Notes under the pieces: generated by a model
What the model was told of the DNA's origin: nothing
The model's database searches: none
Seen by the model: only the letters and a program-made list of their open reading frames with translations
Assembly (NCBI GenBank): GCA_006226685.1
Contig: SBGG01000021.1
Location: 1-33,277, forward strand
Length of the DNA: 33,277 bases
Direction: 5' to 3'
Source: Sphingomonadales bacterium
GTDB lineage: Bacteria; Pseudomonadota; Alphaproteobacteria; Sphingomonadales; Sphingomonadaceae
Shown: in pieces, positions 18,731-26,975 of the stretch
Layout of the letters: every line of letters begins with the position of its first letter
Position numbering within the stretch: the first letter of the stretch is position 1
Program-made: the position numbers and the translations under genes

Positions 18731-19318
18731 TTATGCCTGTCCGGCTTCGCCTGCCAACAGACGCGTATCGACCCCACAGGCGGCAAAACACTGGTCCCAC
18801 CGCCTTGTTGGCGTCATCTCCGCGAGAGACTGCGGTATTGCGTTCCCCAGAAACCAGCCATGCCGGGTCATTTCATGCTCGAGCTGGCCCGCACTCCATC
18901 CCGAATAGCCGAGCGCGACGATATAATGGTCCGGCCCATGCCCCGCGGCGATGGCCTTCAGCACATCGAGCGACCCGGACAACTCCCAGTCCTCGCCCAC
19001 GGAAACGGAATCCTGCCCGCTCCAGTCATTGCTGTGCAGCACGAAGCCGCGCTGCGGATCGACCGGACCGCCGCACATTACCGGTATATGGGCCAGCTGC
19101 GGCGCTTCTATTTCAAAACCGGCCATCAGCTCGGCGAGGCTCAGCCCTTCGACCGGATTGCCGACATCCAGCCCCAGCGCGCCATGTTCGTCATGAACGC
19201 ACATGACAATGGCCGCGCGATGAAAATTGCCATCCGCCATGCCCGGCATCGCCAGAAGCATCCGCCCCGCGTAGAAACGAGGAGCCCCGGTGGCGTCATC
19301 GGGAGGAACGATAACCAT
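18731..19318 (-). CDS. yqgE: YqgE/AlgH family protein (UPF0301)
   Basis: This 195-residue protein belongs to the DUF179 family, whose biochemical role is not established. Typical features are the N-terminal FYAGRMLLAMPGM with NFHRAAIVMCVHDEHGALG, then CGGPVDPQRGFVLHS, and YIVALGYSGWSAGQLEHEM near the end. The start ATG at 19316-19318 has only a weak upstream ribosome-binding site. It is transcribed divergently from the peroxiredoxin gene, with 181 bases between them. Confidence 0.93.
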   Translation of the reverse strand: MVIVPPDDATGAPRFYAGRMLLAMPGMADGNFHRAAIVMCVHDEHGALGLDVGNPVEGLSLAELMAGFEIEAPQLAHIPVMCGGPVDPQRGFVLHSNDWSGQDSVSVGEDWELSGSLDVLKAIAAGHGPDHYIVALGYSGWSAGQLEHEMTRHGWFLGNAIPQSLAEMTPTRRWDQCFAACGVDTRLLAGEAGQA

Positions 19319-19434
19319 GGGGATGATCTTACCCGCCCGCGCAGGGCGGGGGCAACCTCTTTTCCATTCGCCTGATATAAAGATGAAAACCGTTCAAAAT
19401 GGCCGTGGAAAATCATCCCACAGGCCGCTGCCCC

Positions 19435-19463
19435 TTGACTTGCGCCGTCCGCGCCCCAACTGA
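19435..19463 (+). promoter_or_regulatory. Weak candidate promoter of the peroxiredoxin gene
   Basis: TTGACT at 19435-19440 is a good -35 box and AACTGA lies 17 bases on at 19458-19463, which is a poor -10 match. It is placed correctly in the divergent gap upstream of 19500. Low certainty. Confidence 0.25.
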
Positions 19464-19499
19464 TGGCGCGGCATTCCACAAGCCGAGGAGACTGAGATC

Positions 19500-19982
19500 A
19501 TGACAATCGCAAAGGGCGACAAGCTGCCCTCCACCACCTTCGTCAAAATGACCGAGAACGGCCCCGAAAAAATTGACGGCGCGGACTTTTTCGCCGGGCG
19601 CAAGGTCGCGCTGTTCTCCGTCCCCGGCGCGTTCACCCCGACCTGCTCGGCCAAGCACCTCCCCGGTTTCATCGAAAAGGCCGATGAACTGAAGGCAAAG
19701 GGAATCGACGAAGTCGTGGGCACTGCGGTCAATGACGCGTTCGTCATGGGCGCCTGGGGCAAGTCCGCCGGCGCCGATGGCAAGGTGACCCTGCTCGCCG
19801 ACGGCAATGGCGACTTTGTGAAGGCCATTGGCCTGACCATGGACGGCAGCGGTTTCGGCATGGGCACGCGCGGCCAGCGTTTTTCGATGATCGTCAATGA
19901 CGGCGTCGTCGAAGAACTGAACGTCGAAGCACCCGGCGACTTCAAGGTGTCGAGCGCCGAATATATGCTCGGCCAGCTCTGA
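19500..19982 (+). CDS. Peroxiredoxin, Prx5 type
   Basis: This thiol peroxidase reduces hydrogen and organic peroxides in the cytoplasm, probably using thioredoxin or glutathione. It has 160 residues. The peroxidatic cysteine is Cys49 within VPGAFTPTCSAKHLPGF, the signature of the Prx5/AhpE-like group. The downstream GVVEELNVE and a tyrosine near the C-terminus are also usual. AGGAG lies about ten bases before the ATG at 19500. There is no fused glutaredoxin domain. A small hairpin directly follows the stop. Confidence 0.95.
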   Translation: MTIAKGDKLPSTTFVKMTENGPEKIDGADFFAGRKVALFSVPGAFTPTCSAKHLPGFIEKADELKAKGIDEVVGTAVNDAFVMGAWGKSAGADGKVTLLADGNGDFVKAIGLTMDGSGFGMGTRGQRFSMIVNDGVVEELNVEAPGDFKVSSAEYMLGQL

Positions 19983-20000
19983 TCCCGCCACCACGGGATC
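19981..20000 (+). terminator. Hairpin after the peroxiredoxin gene
   Basis: A perfect seven-base-pair stem, GATCCCG with CGGGATC, closes a six-base loop and begins inside the stop codon. No T-run follows, so termination is likely weak or factor-dependent. Confidence 0.35.
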
Positions 20001-20051
20001 ATAGGCGCGATTTTCGGTCCGACAGCATCATCTGACGGCTCGGAAATCGCG

Positions 20052-20109
20052 AAAAATCAGAAAGAAAGGGTGGTTTGCGATCTGGTTCGCTCAGATCGCA
20101 AACCACCTT
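20052..20109 (-). terminator. Strong terminator with 16-base-pair perfect stem
   Basis: Positions 20069-20084 and 20092-20107 are perfect inverted repeats (16 base pairs, seven-base loop GTTCGCT), extended by a G-U and an A-T pair. Reading the minus strand, the stem is followed by a T-rich stretch (TTTCTTTCTGATTTTT). It therefore fits a terminator for the alpha/beta hydrolase gene, and from the plus side it would also shield against peroxiredoxin read-through. Confidence 0.7.
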
Positions 20110-20230
20110 GAAACGGGTAAAACCGGGAACAGCGTATTTTCTGGCCAGATAGCAACATCCGGCACCGCAGAGAATGAGGGCCGGATTGCAATGGGCGCGC
20201 ATCGCGGCGCGCTCCGCCCGATTTTCCAGC

Positions 20231-20998
20231 TTATCCGATCAGGAAATCCCGGATCGCACGCCCCAGTTCGGGCTTGGCAATGCAGCTCATATGGGTGCCA
20301 GGCACCTCATAATAATGGGCGTCGGGCAAGGCCTGCGCCAATTGCGGCGCCGACCCGTTATCCTGATCCTCATCGCCGCAGATAACGCCGGTCGGCAGGT
20401 CGATCTCCAGCAACGCAGCAAGATCAAGATCAGCGCTCGATTCCAGTAGCAGCCGCGCGGCCTCCGGATCGATCTTCATCGTTTTCATGAACATCACCGC
20501 CATGAAATGCGGATCGTCGCGCTTCACCGTTTCCCGCATCGCGATCGCATCGAGATAGAAACGGCTGCGCCCGGACCAGCGATCCAGCCCGGCCAGCCCC
20601 ATGCCCGCCAGCACGGCCTTGCGCGGGCGGACCCCCTCGATCAGCAACGCCGCCGTCGTACGCGCGCCCAGCGAAAAACCGCCCAGATTAAAGTCAGAAT
20701 GGGTAAGATCCAGCCGGTCGATCAACGCCAGCATGTCCTTCACCAGCACATGATCGGGATAGGCCTCTGGGGCTTGCGGCGCCGCGCTCATCCCATGGGC
20801 GCGAAAATCGGGCATGATGACCCGGAAACCCGCCTCTGCCAGCGTCGCTGCATGACCATATTTAATCCAGTTGACCTGTGCGCTCGAAAACAGGCCATGC
20901 ATCAGGAAAAAAGGCCGCCCACCCTCGTCCCCCGCCTCATGCACGGCCAGTGCCGCGCCATCAAAACCGGGGAGAGTATATGTGCGAATGTCAGTCAT
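20231..20998 (-). CDS. Alpha/beta-hydrolase fold protein
   Basis: This is a 255-residue cytoplasmic serine hydrolase of unknown substrate. The oxyanion-hole motif is FFLMHGLFSS (30-39), the nucleophile elbow GGFSLGA places Ser109, the acid is probably among Asp209-Asp213 in CGDEDQDNG, and His236 lies in PGTHMSC. No signal peptide is visible. The start ATG at 20996-20998 has a weak ribosome-binding site. It lies alone between two strong hairpins, so it is probably monocistronic. Confidence 0.88.
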   Translation of the reverse strand: MTDIRTYTLPGFDGAALAVHEAGDEGGRPFFLMHGLFSSAQVNWIKYGHAATLAEAGFRVIMPDFRAHGMSAAPQAPEAYPDHVLVKDMLALIDRLDLTHSDFNLGGFSLGARTTAALLIEGVRPRKAVLAGMGLAGLDRWSGRSRFYLDAIAMRETVKRDDPHFMAVMFMKTMKIDPEAARLLLESSADLDLAALLEIDLPTGVICGDEDQDNGSAPQLAQALPDAHYYEVPGTHMSCIAKPELGRAIRDFLIG

Positions 20999-21204
20999 GA
21001 TGCCCGTCAGCCTTTACCAGCATTTGTCCCGGATAGGCATTACCTCAGAAGATGAGGAAACTATCCCGTCGCCATTCGAGTTGCAGCGGTGCCCCCTATG
21101 CCCGCGCATAAGGGAAAGAGAAAGGGCCAACGCAAACCGCCATGTCGGAACGCCCTGCCGCCCTCGCGATATTCATCCCCGGACATTTGACTATATGGCG
21201 GTCC

Positions 21205-21245
21205 ATCACCACCGTCAGGACTGAAGCCCGCCTGACGGTGGTGAT
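21205..21245. repeat. 15-base-pair perfect inverted repeat
   Basis: Positions 21205-21219 and 21231-21245 are perfectly complementary, separated by an 11-base loop. Neither flank is T-rich, so simple rho-independent termination is not implied. It may stabilise the asd transcript end or act as a second transcription barrier behind the terminator at 21262-21294. Confidence 0.6.
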
Positions 21246-21261
21246 AACCGTCATCTATCCG

Positions 21262-21294
21262 GAAACAACAAAGAGCGGCATCTTTCGATACCGC
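21262..21294 (-). terminator. Rho-independent terminator of asd
   Basis: On the minus strand an eight-base-pair stem, GCGGTATC with GATGCCGC (one G-U pair), closes a GAAA tetraloop and is followed by TCTTTGTTGTTTC. It lies about 50 bases after the asd stop. Confidence 0.8.
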
Positions 21295-21324
21295 CCCTGC
21301 TCATACCCTGTGTCGAAATCAACG

Positions 21325-21342
21325 GTGCCGCCGTAGCGGCAC
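21325..21342 (-). repeat. Short stable hairpin directly after asd
   Basis: A perfect seven-base-pair stem, GTGCCGC with GCGGCAC, closes a four-base loop three bases beyond the asd stop. It may protect the mRNA 3' end or help ribosome release. No T-run follows. Confidence 0.4.
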
Positions 21343-21345
21343 GCG

Positions 21346-22371
21346 TCAGCCTTTCTTCAGGTGGCGGCGGCCCAGAAGCTCGGCGATCTGCACCGCATTC
21401 AATGCCGCACCCTTGCGCAGATTGTCGCTGACGCACCAGAGAACGAGTCCGTTCTCCACCGTCGGATCCTCGCGCACGCGCGAAATGAAGGTCGCATAAT
21501 CGCCGACACATTCGACTGGCGTGACGTAACCGCCGTCTTCGCGCTTGTCGACGACCATGATGCCCGGCGCTTCCCGCAGAATTTCTCGCGCCTTGTCCGC
21601 CGAGATTTCCTCTTCGAACTCGATGTTGATCGCTTCCGAATGGCCAACGAACACCGGCACGCGCACGCAGGTCGCGGTCAGCTTGATCTTCGGATCGAGG
21701 ATCTTCTTCGTCTCGACCACCATCTTCCACTCTTCCTTGGTGTAGCCATCATCCAGGAAGACATCGATGTGCGGGATCACGTTGAACGCGATCTGCTTGG
21801 TGAACTTCTTCGGTTCGGCCGGATCGCCGACAAAGATATTGCGGGACTGCTCGAACAGCTCGTCCATGCCTTCCTTGCCCGCGCCGGATACCGACTGATA
21901 GGTGGAAACGACGACGCGCTTGATCTTCGCCGCATCGTGCAGCGGCTTCAGCGCCACCACCATCTGCGCGGTCGAGCAGTTCGGGTTGGCGATGATGTTC
22001 TTCTTCGTATAGCCGTCGATCGCCTCCGGGTTCACCTCCGGCACGATCAGCGGAACATCGGGGTCCATCCGGAACAGCGAGCTGTTATCGATAACGACAC
22101 AACCGGCCGCCGCCGCCTTGGGCGCATATTCCTTGGTTGGGCCGGAACCGGCCGCAAAAAGCGCCATGTCCCACCCGGAAAAATCGAAATGCTCGATATT
22201 TTTGACTTTGAGGGTTTTGCCCGTCTCGCCATATTCAATTTCCGTACCGGTCGAGCGCGGCGATGCGACAGCCGCAATCTCATCAGCGGGAAATTCCCGC
22301 TCGGCAAGGATATTCAACATTTCCCGGCCCACATTACCCGTGGCACCGACGACGACGACGCGATAGCCCAA
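21346..22371 (-). CDS. asd: Aspartate-semialdehyde dehydrogenase
   Basis: Asd reduces aspartyl phosphate to aspartate semialdehyde, the branch point to lysine/diaminopimelate, threonine and methionine. The protein has 341 residues. The nucleotide-binding loop VVVVGATGNVGREML begins at residue 5, the catalytic Cys132 lies in IANPNCSTAQ, and His244 in VPVFVGHSEA, all as in the family. The start is an unusual TTG at 22369-22371, preceded by GGAG with seven-base spacing. No in-frame ATG would keep the GATGNVG loop. It is followed by a clear terminator and stands alone. Confidence 0.97.
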   Translation of the reverse strand: MGYRVVVVGATGNVGREMLNILAEREFPADEIAAVASPRSTGTEIEYGETGKTLKVKNIEHFDFSGWDMALFAAGSGPTKEYAPKAAAAGCVVIDNSSLFRMDPDVPLIVPEVNPEAIDGYTKKNIIANPNCSTAQMVVALKPLHDAAKIKRVVVSTYQSVSGAGKEGMDELFEQSRNIFVGDPAEPKKFTKQIAFNVIPHIDVFLDDGYTKEEWKMVVETKKILDPKIKLTATCVRVPVFVGHSEAINIEFEEEISADKAREILREAPGIMVVDKREDGGYVTPVECVGDYATFISRVREDPTVENGLVLWCVSDNLRKGAALNAVQIAELLGRRHLKKG

Positions 22372-22565
22372 TTCAACGCTCCATTCATCACGCAGGATTG
22401 CAGGCCGCGCCGATAGCCTATTGCGACCCGTAACGCAAAGGGCCTGTTCGCCTCATGATCAGATTTCGGTCTTTCAACAGCCGGGTTTGCCCCCCCGAAC
22501 ACCGGGCCTGCTGTACCGAAACATCCAGGCAACGCCCGATGACAGGTAGAAAAGGCACGTCTAAT
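22372..22565. other. Intergenic region upstream of asd
   Basis: No gene is recognised. It should contain the asd promoter and leader on the minus strand, but I see no clean -35/-10 pair. Confidence 0.4.
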
Positions 22566-22589
22566 GCTCCGGACCGGAGGGCCCGGAGC
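22566..22589 (-). terminator. Hairpin downstream of the 32-residue membrane protein gene
   Basis: GCTCCGG (22566-22572) pairs with CCGGAGC (22583-22589). It lies about 20 bases after the stop of the small gene on the minus strand. The minus-strand tail is only moderately T-rich after a short gap. It would isolate the small gene from asd. Confidence 0.4.
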
Positions 22590-22609
22590 TTATTTTCCTG
22601 CCATGTCGT

Positions 22610-22708
22610 TCAATGCCGGTGCTGTAAAACGGCCTGCAATCCAGCAATACCCGCAGCAAGCACCGCACCTGCAACTATCATCAGTAAAGCAATGTTGTCG
22701 GTAACCAT
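22610..22708 (-). CDS. Predicted 32-residue single-pass membrane microprotein
   Basis: The reading frame starts at ATG 22706-22708 and encodes 32 residues: a short polar start (MVTDN), about 20 hydrophobic residues including LLMIVAGAVLAAGIAG, and a polar, basic end (LQHRH). This is the shape of single-span microproteins that join membrane complexes. AAAGGACAGGAA immediately upstream provides a good ribosome-binding site. About 70 bases upstream lies a perfect FNR/FixK-type palindrome, and a hairpin follows the stop. I do not recognise the family. The combination of start signal, membrane helix, regulatory site and terminator supports a real gene, but there is no homology evidence. Confidence 0.55.
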   Translation of the reverse strand: MVTDNIALLMIVAGAVLAAGIAGLQAVLQHRH

Positions 22709-22776
22709 TTCCTGTCCTTTCCTGACTATTCTTGTCTTCGGGACTATGCCTCTGGCACCGTAACAAAAGCTTCACA

Positions 22777-22790
22777 TTGACATGCGTCAA
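22777..22790 (-). promoter_or_regulatory. FNR/FixK-type binding site
   Basis: On the minus strand TTGACGCATGTCAA is a perfect palindrome fitting the alphaproteobacterial FNR/FixK consensus TTGAY-N4-RTCAA. A plausible -10 box (CATAGT, 22743-22748) lies downstream, which would put the site in the upper -40s relative to the start, near the usual activating position. The only gene suitably placed is the 32-residue membrane protein, implying induction under low oxygen. The peptidase gene ends upstream and points the same way, so it is not the target. Confidence 0.55.
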
Positions 22791-22922
22791 ATCACTTAGG
22801 GTGCCTGCTTTGATCGAAACAAAACAGGCGCTCCAGCCCTTTCATTCGTCACATCTACGAGTCGGTCGATATTTCCATCCGACCTGAAAATGCTCCAGAT
22901 TGTTGAAAGCGCGAACCAGCGG

Positions 22923-25193
22923 TTAATTTCCACTCGCCGATCCGGGCGCGGCACCGACCCGATCGAGAAATTGCTCGATCATCCGCCAGACATGGACATT
23001 CGGCCCCTCCCCCGCGAAGCGATGCGTCTGCCCGGGATACAGCATCAGGTCGAACGGCTTCCCCTGTTCCTGCATCGCGCTCATGAACGCGGTAGAATGC
23101 TCCAGCACCACATTATCGTCCGCCATGCCGTGGATCAGCAGCAACGGATCGGTGATCTTCCCGGCCTCCGCAATCGCATTGGCGGCGGGATAGGCGCTGT
23201 CCGCCGCATTGGGATCGCCCAGATACCGCTCGGTATAATGGGTATCATAAAGTTCCCACTTCGAAACCGGCGCGCCCGAAACACCTGCGGCGAACACGCC
23301 GGGCGCCTTTTCCAACAGCTTCAGCGTCATATAGCCACCATAAGACCAGCCATAGGTGGCAATCCGCTTCGGATCGACAAAGGCCTGCTGCTTCAGCCAC
23401 TCAACCCCGGCAAGCTGATCCTCGACCTCGACCGTACCCATCGCATGATAGAGATGATCTTCGAACGCCTTGCCGCGATCGGGTGTGCCGCGATTGTCCA
23501 CGACATACACGATCCATCCTTTTTCCACCAGATATTGGGGCAGCGCGCCGCCCCACATATTCGTCACCTGACGCCCCGCGCCCGGCCCGCCATAATGGAT
23601 CATGAACACCGGATAGCGCTTGCCCGCCTCCAGCTTCGGGGTAAGCATCTTGGTATAAAGCGTGGTGCCATCCTTGGCCTTGATCGTGCCAAAAACGGTT
23701 TTCGCATGATCCCGCCAATAAGGCGCCATCGGATGTGCGCCCTCGATCCGGTTTTCCGACAGCCAGCGCAGGCGCTTGCCATCCCGATCGGCCAGGTAGA
23801 TCTGCGCCGGCTGCTCACTGTTGGAGCGAGAAACGATCATCCGGCTGGCGCCTCCATCCATCACACCGCTATTCCACCAGCCCGCTTCGCCCAACTTCCG
23901 GATTTCGCCATCACCCTTTAACGGCACCGAATAAATCTGCTGCTCCAGCGGTGTTTCCCGATTGCCGGCGAAGGTGACGAGCCCGCGCTTCTCATCGACA
24001 CCGATCACATCGCGCACCTCCCAGTCGCCGCTGGTCAGGGCGGTCCACTGCTCACCCGCGATGCGATAGAGATGCCCATGGCCGGTCTTTTCCGACCACC
24101 ACAGGAAGCTGCCGTCCGACAATGCGCGGAAATTATTGTGGAGGTTGATCCAGCTTTTTGCCGCTTCGGTCAGCACCACGCGCGACGCCCCGGTCGCAGG
24201 ATCGACCGCAAGCAGGTCGAGCCGCTTCTGGTCACGGCTCTCCCGCTGGACATAAAGAGTGCGACCATCTTTCGACCAGTTGACGCGGGCGAGATAGATG
24301 TCGGGATTATCGCCGAGATCGACCTTGACCCGGCTCTTGCCTTGCGGGTCCATCACATAAAGCTCGACCAGCGCATTGGGCGTTCCCGCCGCCGGATAGC
24401 GTTGCGGATAGATTTTCGTCCCTTCCGCGCCGATCGCCGCGCGATTGACGATGCCGACCGGGCTTTCATCCACCCGCGCAATTGCAACATGGCTGTCATC
24501 CGGTGACCACCAATGACCGGTCGAACGGTCCATCTCCTCCTGCGCGACGAATTCGGCGACGCCCCAGCTCACCGTGTCGCTCGCGCCTTCGGTCAGCTGC
24601 CGCTCGACCTTATCGGCAAGGCCGGTGACGAAGAGGTTGCCGCCCCGCACGAACGACACATAGCCACCTGCAGGGCTGACCGTAGCATTCAGTTCGCCCT
24701 CGGGCGTATCCGTGAGACGCTGAACCGCCCCATCGACAGCAGCAAGATAAAGATCCCCATCAATCGGTACGAGGATATGCTTGCCGTCGGCGGCCCAGTC
24801 ATAGGCGACGATACCGCGCGTCCCGCCGATACGGGCACGCTCCCGCTGCATCTTTTCGGCCTCCGACAATTCCGCTCCGCTGCCGAGCTTCAGCGAATCG
24901 ACCAGCATCCGCTCCTTCCCGGTCGTCGTATCGATCGCCCACAGGTCATAGCGATCCCGATCTTTCGGACGATTGCGCAGCAGCGTCACCAGCTTGCCAT
25001 CCGGCGAAATACGCAGAAGGCGCGGCTGAGCCCCCGCAAGGTCGGGACTGGAGAAAATACGTTCGAGCGTAAGGTTTTGAGCGGCAGCTATGGCAGACGA
25101 CGCCATTTCGCGCGCCGCTGTAGGACTGGACATCAACAGAGCTCCGGCGAGGGAAGAGAGAAGAAGAGAACGGATGGGACTAGAGAAAGACAT
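22923..25193 (-). CDS. Dipeptidyl-peptidase IV-like S9 family peptidase
   Basis: The 756-residue exported serine peptidase has an N-terminal signal peptide (hydrophobic to about residue 25, ending SSPTAA). A beta-propeller region follows, then the alpha/beta-hydrolase catalytic domain. The propeller contains FVAQEEMDRSTG with Glu219-Glu220, the double-glutamate motif that in DPP IV anchors the substrate N-terminus, and WWSPDDSHVA. The catalytic residues are Ser617 in YGWSYGGYM, Asp692/Asp693 in HGMADDNV and His724 in GQTHRF. It is expected to remove dipeptides, preferably Xaa-Pro, from peptides in the periplasm. The start ATG at 25191-25193 follows an AGAGG-containing leader. It is divergent from the DUF808 gene. 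Confidence 0.93.
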   Translation of the reverse strand: MSFSSPIRSLLLSSLAGALLMSSPTAAREMASSAIAAAQNLTLERIFSSPDLAGAQPRLLRISPDGKLVTLLRNRPKDRDRYDLWAIDTTTGKERMLVDSLKLGSGAELSEAEKMQRERARIGGTRGIVAYDWAADGKHILVPIDGDLYLAAVDGAVQRLTDTPEGELNATVSPAGGYVSFVRGGNLFVTGLADKVERQLTEGASDTVSWGVAEFVAQEEMDRSTGHWWSPDDSHVAIARVDESPVGIVNRAAIGAEGTKIYPQRYPAAGTPNALVELYVMDPQGKSRVKVDLGDNPDIYLARVNWSKDGRTLYVQRESRDQKRLDLLAVDPATGASRVVLTEAAKSWINLHNNFRALSDGSFLWWSEKTGHGHLYRIAGEQWTALTSGDWEVRDVIGVDEKRGLVTFAGNRETPLEQQIYSVPLKGDGEIRKLGEAGWWNSGVMDGGASRMIVSRSNSEQPAQIYLADRDGKRLRWLSENRIEGAHPMAPYWRDHAKTVFGTIKAKDGTTLYTKMLTPKLEAGKRYPVFMIHYGGPGAGRQVTNMWGGALPQYLVEKGWIVYVVDNRGTPDRGKAFEDHLYHAMGTVEVEDQLAGVEWLKQQAFVDPKRIATYGWSYGGYMTLKLLEKAPGVFAAGVSGAPVSKWELYDTHYTERYLGDPNAADSAYPAANAIAEAGKITDPLLLIHGMADDNVVLEHSTAFMSAMQEQGKPFDLMLYPGQTHRFAGEGPNVHVWRMIEQFLDRVGAAPGSASGN

Positions 25194-25330
25194 AGGAAAA
25201 GAACCTCTTTGTTACCCCAAGCCTAGCCCAGAAAATGACCGGAAGGGAAGCACCTGCATCGTCCGCCGGTTGACGGAACGATGAGGACGCGCCAAGTCTG
25301 CCCCCCCTTTTTCCGTGGAGAGTTCCATCC

Positions 25331-26287
25331 ATGTCCGTCGGCCTGATCGCCTTACTTGATGATATCGCTGCGATGGCGAAACTCGCCGCTGCCTCGGTGG
25401 ACGATGTCAGCGCCGCCGCCGCCAAGGCCAGCGCCAAGGCCGCAGGCGTGGTGATCGACGATGCGGCCGTGACCCCGCGCTATGTCACCGGCCTGACGCC
25501 GGAGCGCGAATTACCGATCATCTGGCGCATCGCACTGGGGTCCGTGCGTAATAAGCTGCTTTTCCTGCTTCCTGGCGCACTGCTGCTCTCCGCGCTGGCT
25601 CCCTGGGCACTGACTCCCTTGCTGATGCTGGGCGGTGCCTATCTTTGTTATGAGGGGGCAGAAAAGCTGATCGAGAAGTTTCTCCCTCATCAGGCGCATG
25701 AACAGAAGGTCAGCGCGGAACCTGTGGATCCCGCCCATATCGAACAAACCACCATCAGCGGCGCGATCCGCACCGATCTCATTCTCTCCGCAGAGATCAT
25801 GGCGATCGCCCTTTCAACCGTTGCGGATACCCCCTTATGGGAACAGGCGATCATCCTGATCGTTGTGAGCCTCGTAATTACCGCGGGGGTCTATGGTGTG
25901 GTGGCATTGATCGTGAAGCTGGACGACATCGGCCTGCACATGGTCGAAAATGGCGGATCGGTCGCGCAATCCATCGGCACGATGCTGGTTCACGCAATGC
26001 CGAGGATATTGGCCGCGCTAACCGCCATCGGCACGGCAGCGATGCTCTGGGTCGGCGGCGGGATCATCGTGCACGGGCTTGAGGAACTGGGGGTGCATTT
26101 CCCGGGAGAGCAGATTGCGACGGTCGTGCATCATTTTGCCGGGATAGCGGAACCGATGGGGGGCATGCTAGGCCGGCTTATCGGCGCAGCACTCTCCACA
26201 GTGGCAGGTATTGTGGTGGGAGGCACGATTGCATCCGTAATCGGTATCGTTTGGAGTGCTAAACTCTCCCGTGTTGCGCGGCCATAA
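25331..26287 (+). CDS. DUF808 (YedI-like) inner-membrane protein
   Basis: This 318-residue integral membrane protein of unknown function has multiple hydrophobic segments. The family N-terminus reads MSVGLIALLDDIAAMAKLAAASVDD (shown in part: GLIALLDDIAAMAK), followed by the conserved KAAGVVIDDAAVTPRYV and the later EKLIEKFLPH and AEIMAIALS. GGAGAG 10-15 bases upstream supports the ATG at 25331. It is the last gene with the composition of the core chromosome. The foreign-looking glycan operon begins after it. Confidence 0.92.
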   Translation: MSVGLIALLDDIAAMAKLAAASVDDVSAAAAKASAKAAGVVIDDAAVTPRYVTGLTPERELPIIWRIALGSVRNKLLFLLPGALLLSALAPWALTPLLMLGGAYLCYEGAEKLIEKFLPHQAHEQKVSAEPVDPAHIEQTTISGAIRTDLILSAEIMAIALSTVADTPLWEQAIILIVVSLVITAGVYGVVALIVKLDDIGLHMVENGGSVAQSIGTMLVHAMPRILAALTAIGTAAMLWVGGGIIVHGLEELGVHFPGEQIATVVHHFAGIAEPMGGMLGRLIGAALSTVAGIVVGGTIASVIGIVWSAKLSRVARP

Positions 26288-26546
26288 ATCTCATCTCTTT
26301 TGAAGCGGATATGCGCCAACGCGGGTACCTCCTCTTCCCATGCTATTGGTTTTATAATCTCTCAGGAATGCCTAAAAAAGGCCAGCCACGCTTGAATGTC
26401 AGGGCATATTCGACGCAACAAACCTCGCTTTTTCCAGTGCTTCGCACTCCTTTGCCGGGCTTTTACCGATCGTTATGATAATGGCTGTTGAGATGGGATT
26501 CGAAAATATCAAAAGCTGTCGACTGCATTAAGCACCTCTGGTTTTT
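26288..26546. other. Intergenic region at the left boundary of the glycan operon
   Basis: No gene is recognised in this 259-base stretch. It is visibly less GC-rich than the DNA to its left. It should hold the promoter of the five-gene operon, but no convincing -35/-10 pair or terminator stands out. It marks the core/accessory junction. Confidence 0.5.
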
Positions 26547-26552
26547 TTGGAT

Positions 26553-26975
26553 ATGGATTGTGATGAAATGACTGTATCAAGCAGCAATACAAATAGCCCG
26601 AAAATAGTCATTGACCTTGATGGCACATTGACGGTGGAAGATTCCCAAACCCCCTATCCTGACAAAAAACCCAACCTTGCGGTTATCGAAACCCTGCGTA
26701 CATACAAGGAAATGGGGTTCACGATTATTATCCATACTGCTCGCAATATGCGAACCTATGACGGGAATGTAGGGTTGATCAATGCCAACACCTTGCCCAT
26801 CATTATTGAGTGGCTGAACTACAATGAGGTTCCATATGATGAGATCATTGTTGGCAAGCCTTGGTCCGGTAACAAGGGCTTTTACGTTGACGACCGAGCG
26901 ATACGTCCTGAGGAATTCACCTCAATGAGCCACGCAGAAATCTGTGCCTTATTAGGGGATGAAGCGTTTCAATGA
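26553..26975 (+). CDS. HAD-superfamily phosphatase, capsule/glycan biosynthesis type
   Basis: This is a small (140-residue) haloacid-dehalogenase-fold protein without a large cap domain. Motif I is IVIDLDGTLT, with nucleophile Asp21 and acid Asp23. Motif II is probably in IIIHTARN (58-65), and motifs III/IV are GKPWSGNKGFYVDDRAI, with Lys102 and Asp113-Asp114. Such short HAD proteins occur in capsule and O-antigen loci, where they are annotated as biosynthesis phosphatases. The substrate is not known. The start is uncertain: TTG 26547, ATG 26553 or ATG 26568 all precede the domain and none has a good ribosome-binding site. Its TGA overlaps the next ATG (ATGA), so it is the first gene of a coupled operon. 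Confidence 0.8.
   Translation: MDCDEMTVSSSNTNSPKIVIDLDGTLTVEDSQTPYPDKKPNLAVIETLRTYKEMGFTIIIHTARNMRTYDGNVGLINANTLPIIIEWLNYNEVPYDEIIVGKPWSGNKGFYVDDRAIRPEEFTSMSHAEICALLGDEAFQ

Larger units (their letters stand above)
20999..21345. other. 347-base intergenic region with several hairpins
   Basis: No convincing gene is seen on either strand. The region must hold the promoter of the minus-strand hydrolase at its left end. Its right half contains three hairpins belonging to the 3' end of asd, listed separately. Confidence 0.6.

Noticed and set aside
22590..22790. 66-codon minus-strand frame overlapping the microprotein
   Set aside because: It begins inside the FNR-type palindrome and has no ribosome-binding site or sensible composition. 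The 32-codon frame in another phase has a good start signal and a membrane helix.
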